NCBI RefSeq assembly: GCF_900113655.1
Contig: NZ_FOQF01000004.1
Location: 1 to 64,000, forward strand
Direction of reading: 5' to 3'
Source of the DNA: Pseudobutyrivibrio sp. OR37
Lineage (GTDB): Bacteria > Bacillota > Clostridia > Lachnospirales > Lachnospiraceae
DNA length: 64,000 bases
The notes below the pieces were generated by a model, which saw only the letters and a list, made by a program, of their open reading frames with translations, was not told where the DNA came from and made no database searches. Shown here in pieces: positions 61,576-64,000 of the stretch. Every line of letters starts with the position of its first letter. Position 1 is the stretch's first letter. The position numbers were made by a program, and so were the translations under genes.

Positions 61576-62019
61576 TTATATCGATTCTACCGGTATATCT
61601 CTTTTTCCAACCAGGTTCATACAACTGAAATAAAACTCTGCGTCCGAACCTTCTTTAAGCGGAATATCTGTAAAATACCAGCGTCTTGGAACTGCCACCG
61701 TACCAAGCTTATCCATAATCTCTACCTTAGCAGCGGTATCATTCACTTCTGTTATCTTTCCTCCAAGCAAACATGGAGTAATTTCATGGTCAGTTACCAT
61801 ATCTGAACTGTCATAATCATATGGATTCTCAACTACTTTGATATAACTAAAGTAAAATTCCATCTCATGACCTGGTTCTATCTTTTCTTTTGTTGTTACC
61901 AATTTCTTTGGGACAGTAATGACGCCTAATCTCCCGTGCAGATGGACTTTTATTTGACTATCACTTACCTCTTTTACAAGACCTCCCATTTTAATTGGAT
62001 TAATCATGTAATCTAACAT
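61576..62019 (-). CDS. Small two-repeat protein between prdA and prdB
   Basis: 147 aa, family not recognised by name. It is an internal duplication: residues about 9-65 and about 84-142 share the pattern GG-x-x-x-EV-x-D-x-x-x-KV ... LG-x-x-x-VP ... G-x-E-x-EFYFS. For example, GGLVKEVSDSQIKVH matches GGKITEVNDTAAKVE, and MEFYFSYIKVV matches AEFYFSCMNLV. The pattern suggests two small beta-barrels. The start overlaps the prdA stop by one base (TAATG) and prdB follows 14 bases later, so it is made in step with both reductase subunits. Prd clusters of clostridia often have small uncharacterised genes here. It may assist PrdA cleavage, subunit assembly or electron delivery; this is inference. Confidence 0.75.
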   Translation of the reverse strand: MLDYMINPIKMGGLVKEVSDSQIKVHLHGRLGVITVPKKLVTTKEKIEPGHEMEFYFSYIKVVENPYDYDSSDMVTDHEITPCLLGGKITEVNDTAAKVEIMDKLGTVAVPRRWYFTDIPLKEGSDAEFYFSCMNLVGKRDIPVESI

Positions 62020-63797
62020 TAATGCAAAGTTCCATTATCAAGTAATACTGTCTCAGGAAGTCCAAGAAGCTTGTTATTTGCATTAATTACATCGTTATTC
62101 CACTTCTTTGGTGCTGGCTTAATTTCAACACCTGCCATCTTATTCTTCAACATCTGAATTGCACGGGTAGCAACTTCCTTTGTTACACATGAGCAGCCTG
62201 CCACATTATTTTCAAATCCGCCCTTATCCATATTTTCCTCAACCATGGCTGTAGCATATTCATTACCAACAACTAACTGACCTTGATATGCACAGAAGGA
62301 TACACCAACAACTGGAATGCCTCTCTTTCCAGCCTGACCAATATGCTGAATGAAATCGATATGGTTATTTCCAAATCCTTCAGTTGTGATAATGCATCCA
62401 TCACAATCAAGAGATTCAAGTAATGAACCTAATCTTTCTGACACCCAAAGTTTTTCATCATTTACCTGAGGAGAGCCAATAAATATTACACCAATAAGAT
62501 CAAGCTCAGTATCTGCTGCAAGTCCTTCTACAAGTGGCTCACGAATATAATGACGAGTCATTTCCTTTGTGGCTGGTCCAATGCATGTAAGGGCATGAAT
62601 AGAACCATCTCGAACCTGATTAGGAGTGAGAACGATAGGTACGTTACCGCAATCCACATTCTTTTGGCCACCAAGTATTCCGCAAGGCTCTGTTGGGCAA
62701 ATGACATTATCATGCATTGCACCCTGTCCCATAATTTCCTTTACTAAAACAACTCTTGGATTTCCAGCTCTTCTGACATCTTCACAAATCTCTTCTCGGA
62801 TAACTTCACCTTCGTATTTTTTAAGCTCATCTCTAATAGTCTGAATCACATAATCTTGACACTTATGAGCTGCGAATGGACCTGGTCTTGTCATACCAGT
62901 TAATCTTTCAATAACAGCATGGCATCTGATAATAATGTCATTCTCGTCTGCACATCCAGGATGACCAAAATACATTTTCTCATCAAGATAACCTTCTGAT
63001 GAGCCAAATTCATGTACCTGAACTCCATCCTCATCAACGCCAGTAAGCATAAATACAACACCGTCAGCTACTTTTGTGATACCTTCTCCAAGCTCACCTT
63101 CCACCTTTGTTGCGATAGGGCACACATCCATAATTGTTTCTGTGTACTGATGTCTTTCATTTGGATAAATAATATCAAGCGCAAGACTCTTACAAAGTGG
63201 ATCTTCTAGAACCGCTTTATCTACTACATTTTTGTCAATTGTAAGCACTCCATCGATAATAGAAGTTTTATCACCTAACTCTACCTTGGAGATTTTCATA
63301 TGTTTTTTCTTTAATGTTCTAATTACCTTTTTTTCGCCTGTTGGTGCTGCTACTCCTGGAGCAGGTACAAAAGTCTCTGCTGCTGGTGCTGCTGCACCTC
63401 CAATTGGCAAATCTAATTTTAGGCCTTCAATATGATCTGCCTTAGCTATTTCTATATGTAACATACCTTCTCCTCCAATCTTTGTAGTAATTATTGGTTT
63501 TGACTCATTCGTCACTGATTCTTTTTCAGCGGAAGAATCAGTCTCATTAACCTTATCTAATACCTCTGCAGTAATAGGTGTTAGTGCTTCTACATCAGTA
63601 AGTAATGTGCTTCCCAGCACCTGTTCAATCTTTAATCCATTTGGACTTAGAGTTAATAGACCAGCATCAACCATATCATCAAATAATGATGGGTCCTCTA
63701 AATCCGCCGCACTAATTACCAATCCTTTTTCTCTTCTACAGCAAAAGATTGCTGGATCCTTCAAATGCTGCTCCAATGTTTCTTTTGTAATAGACAT
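62019..63797 (-). CDS. prdA: D-proline reductase proprotein PrdA
   Basis: 592-aa proprotein that self-cleaves to give a large subunit and a small pyruvoyl-bearing subunit of D-proline reductase. The probable cleavage site is Thr404-Cys405 in HALTCIGPATKEMTRHYIREP. Cleavage would give a 188-aa C-terminal fragment (about 20 kDa) with its N-terminal Cys converted to pyruvoyl, matching the known T-C processing and small-subunit size in Clostridium sticklandii. The C-terminal part also has CIITTEGFGNNHIDFIQHI and YQGQLVVGNEY, strongly conserved in PrdA. The N-terminal region includes an Ala/Pro-rich linker (about 133-155). GGAGG supports ATG 63797. It lies 13 bases after the partial upstream gene and overlaps the next gene by one base. 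Confidence 0.95.
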   Translation of the reverse strand: MSITKETLEQHLKDPAIFCCRREKGLVISAADLEDPSLFDDMVDAGLLTLSPNGLKIEQVLGSTLLTDVEALTPITAEVLDKVNETDSSAEKESVTNESKPIITTKIGGEGMLHIEIAKADHIEGLKLDLPIGGAAAPAAETFVPAPGVAAPTGEKKVIRTLKKKHMKISKVELGDKTSIIDGVLTIDKNVVDKAVLEDPLCKSLALDIIYPNERHQYTETIMDVCPIATKVEGELGEGITKVADGVVFMLTGVDEDGVQVHEFGSSEGYLDEKMYFGHPGCADENDIIIRCHAVIERLTGMTRPGPFAAHKCQDYVIQTIRDELKKYEGEVIREEICEDVRRAGNPRVVLVKEIMGQGAMHDNVICPTEPCGILGGQKNVDCGNVPIVLTPNQVRDGSIHALTCIGPATKEMTRHYIREPLVEGLAADTELDLIGVIFIGSPQVNDEKLWVSERLGSLLESLDCDGCIITTEGFGNNHIDFIQHIGQAGKRGIPVVGVSFCAYQGQLVVGNEYATAMVEENMDKGGFENNVAGCSCVTKEVATRAIQMLKNKMAGVEIKPAPKKWNNDVINANNKLLGLPETVLLDNGTLH

Positions 63798-63810
63798 ATA
63801 TTCTTCCTCC

Positions 63811-64000
63811 TTATTTAATTTTTCTTATTAATTTATGATTAACGGCTCTCAATGCCTGATCCGTACAATGATAAACTGGTAAGCCTAACTGCGGTGCGCA
63901 AGACATTACTGTGTTCGAACAATCTGTGCAATTGCTAATTAATAAGCCCTGGGCTCCTGCTTTCTTTAGTGACATTACCTTGGCTACCTGTCCTGGACAT
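63811..64000 (-). CDS. Cys-rich protein upstream of prdA, C-terminal 62 residues only
   Basis: The C-terminal part of a minus-strand gene cut by the window end; stop TAA at 63811-63813. The visible residues include CPGQVAKV at the edge, LLISNCTDCSNTVM, a single Cys in SCAPQLGLP, and VYHCTDQALRAVNHKLI. Five Cys in 62 residues with a C-x-x-C pair suggest a metal- or thiol-redox site. It is 13 bases upstream of prdA in the same direction, so it belongs to the prd operon. The family was not recognised; PrdC-like electron transfer or an accessory role is conceivable, but not shown. Confidence 0.6.
   Translation of the reverse strand, partial: CPGQVAKVMSLKKAGAQGLLISNCTDCSNTVMSCAPQLGLPVYHCTDQALRAVNHKLIRKIK

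Overview
The window reads as a low-to-moderate GC chromosome segment of an anaerobic Firmicute, most likely a Lachnospiraceae member of the Butyrivibrio/Pseudobutyrivibrio kind. The reasons are strong GGAGG ribosome-binding sites, a KtrAB potassium system, DegV, CspA, an MmsAB/ChvE-type sugar importer, a NisFEG-RK-like immunity locus, and oxygen-sensitive amino-acid fermentation enzymes (glycyl radical dehydratase, pyruvoyl D-proline reductase). The genus is inferred from style and content, not demonstrated.

Layout. 1-0.3 kb: transposase remnant and terminators. 0.4-2.5 kb: ktrB-ktrA. 2.5-16.4 kb (minus strand): housekeeping genes including two MATE exporters, a J-domain protein, folC, degV, a membrane transglutaminase-like protein, cspA, clpX, an alpha/beta hydrolase, a glycerophosphodiesterase, an MFS sugar transporter and an SseB-like protein. 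16.6 kb: mscL. 17.2-25.4 kb: a surface locus with two large membrane-anchored proteins, a LytTR response regulator and a divergent hybrid histidine kinase. A near-identical direct-repeat element lies upstream of both surface genes. 25.4-31.5 kb: HAD phosphatase, then a monosaccharide ABC importer with a ROK repressor. 31.8-37.4 kb: ferredoxin-type aldo/keto reductase and a lantibiotic-immunity-like ABC transporter with its two-component system. 37.6-40.2 kb: a protein joining a P-loop-less KaiC-like domain to a PEP-synthase ATP-grasp domain.

40.3-64 kb: a coherent proline/hydroxyproline fermentation island. Reading in the direction of transcription (minus strand): (i) a Cys-rich protein cut by the window end, prdA, a two-repeat small protein and prdB, then a terminator; (ii) a ten-gene run oppABCDF, two Xaa-Pro M24 peptidases, glycyl-radical activase, hypD and ppnP, then a terminator; (iii) an amino-acid ABC importer with a cytidylate-kinase-like gene; (iv) proline racemase fused to a TetR-type DNA-binding domain, proC, a class III aminotransferase and an iron alcohol dehydrogenase, then a terminator. 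A divergent LysR regulator faces operon iv.

How the genes fit together (inference from families and order): Opp imports Pro/Hyp-rich peptides, the M24 peptidases cleave X-Pro/X-Hyp bonds, HypD converts trans-4-hydroxyproline to pyrroline-5-carboxylate, ProC reduces that to L-proline, the racemase yields D-proline, and PrdAB reductively opens the ring to 5-aminovalerate. The aminotransferase and alcohol dehydrogenase could either feed ornithine in or carry 5-aminovalerate on to 5-hydroxyvalerate. Three features stand out: the racemase-TetR fusion, a PrdB with cysteine where the classical enzyme has selenocysteine, and the packaging of peptide import, peptidases and HypD in one operon. No tRNA, rRNA or CRISPR array was seen.
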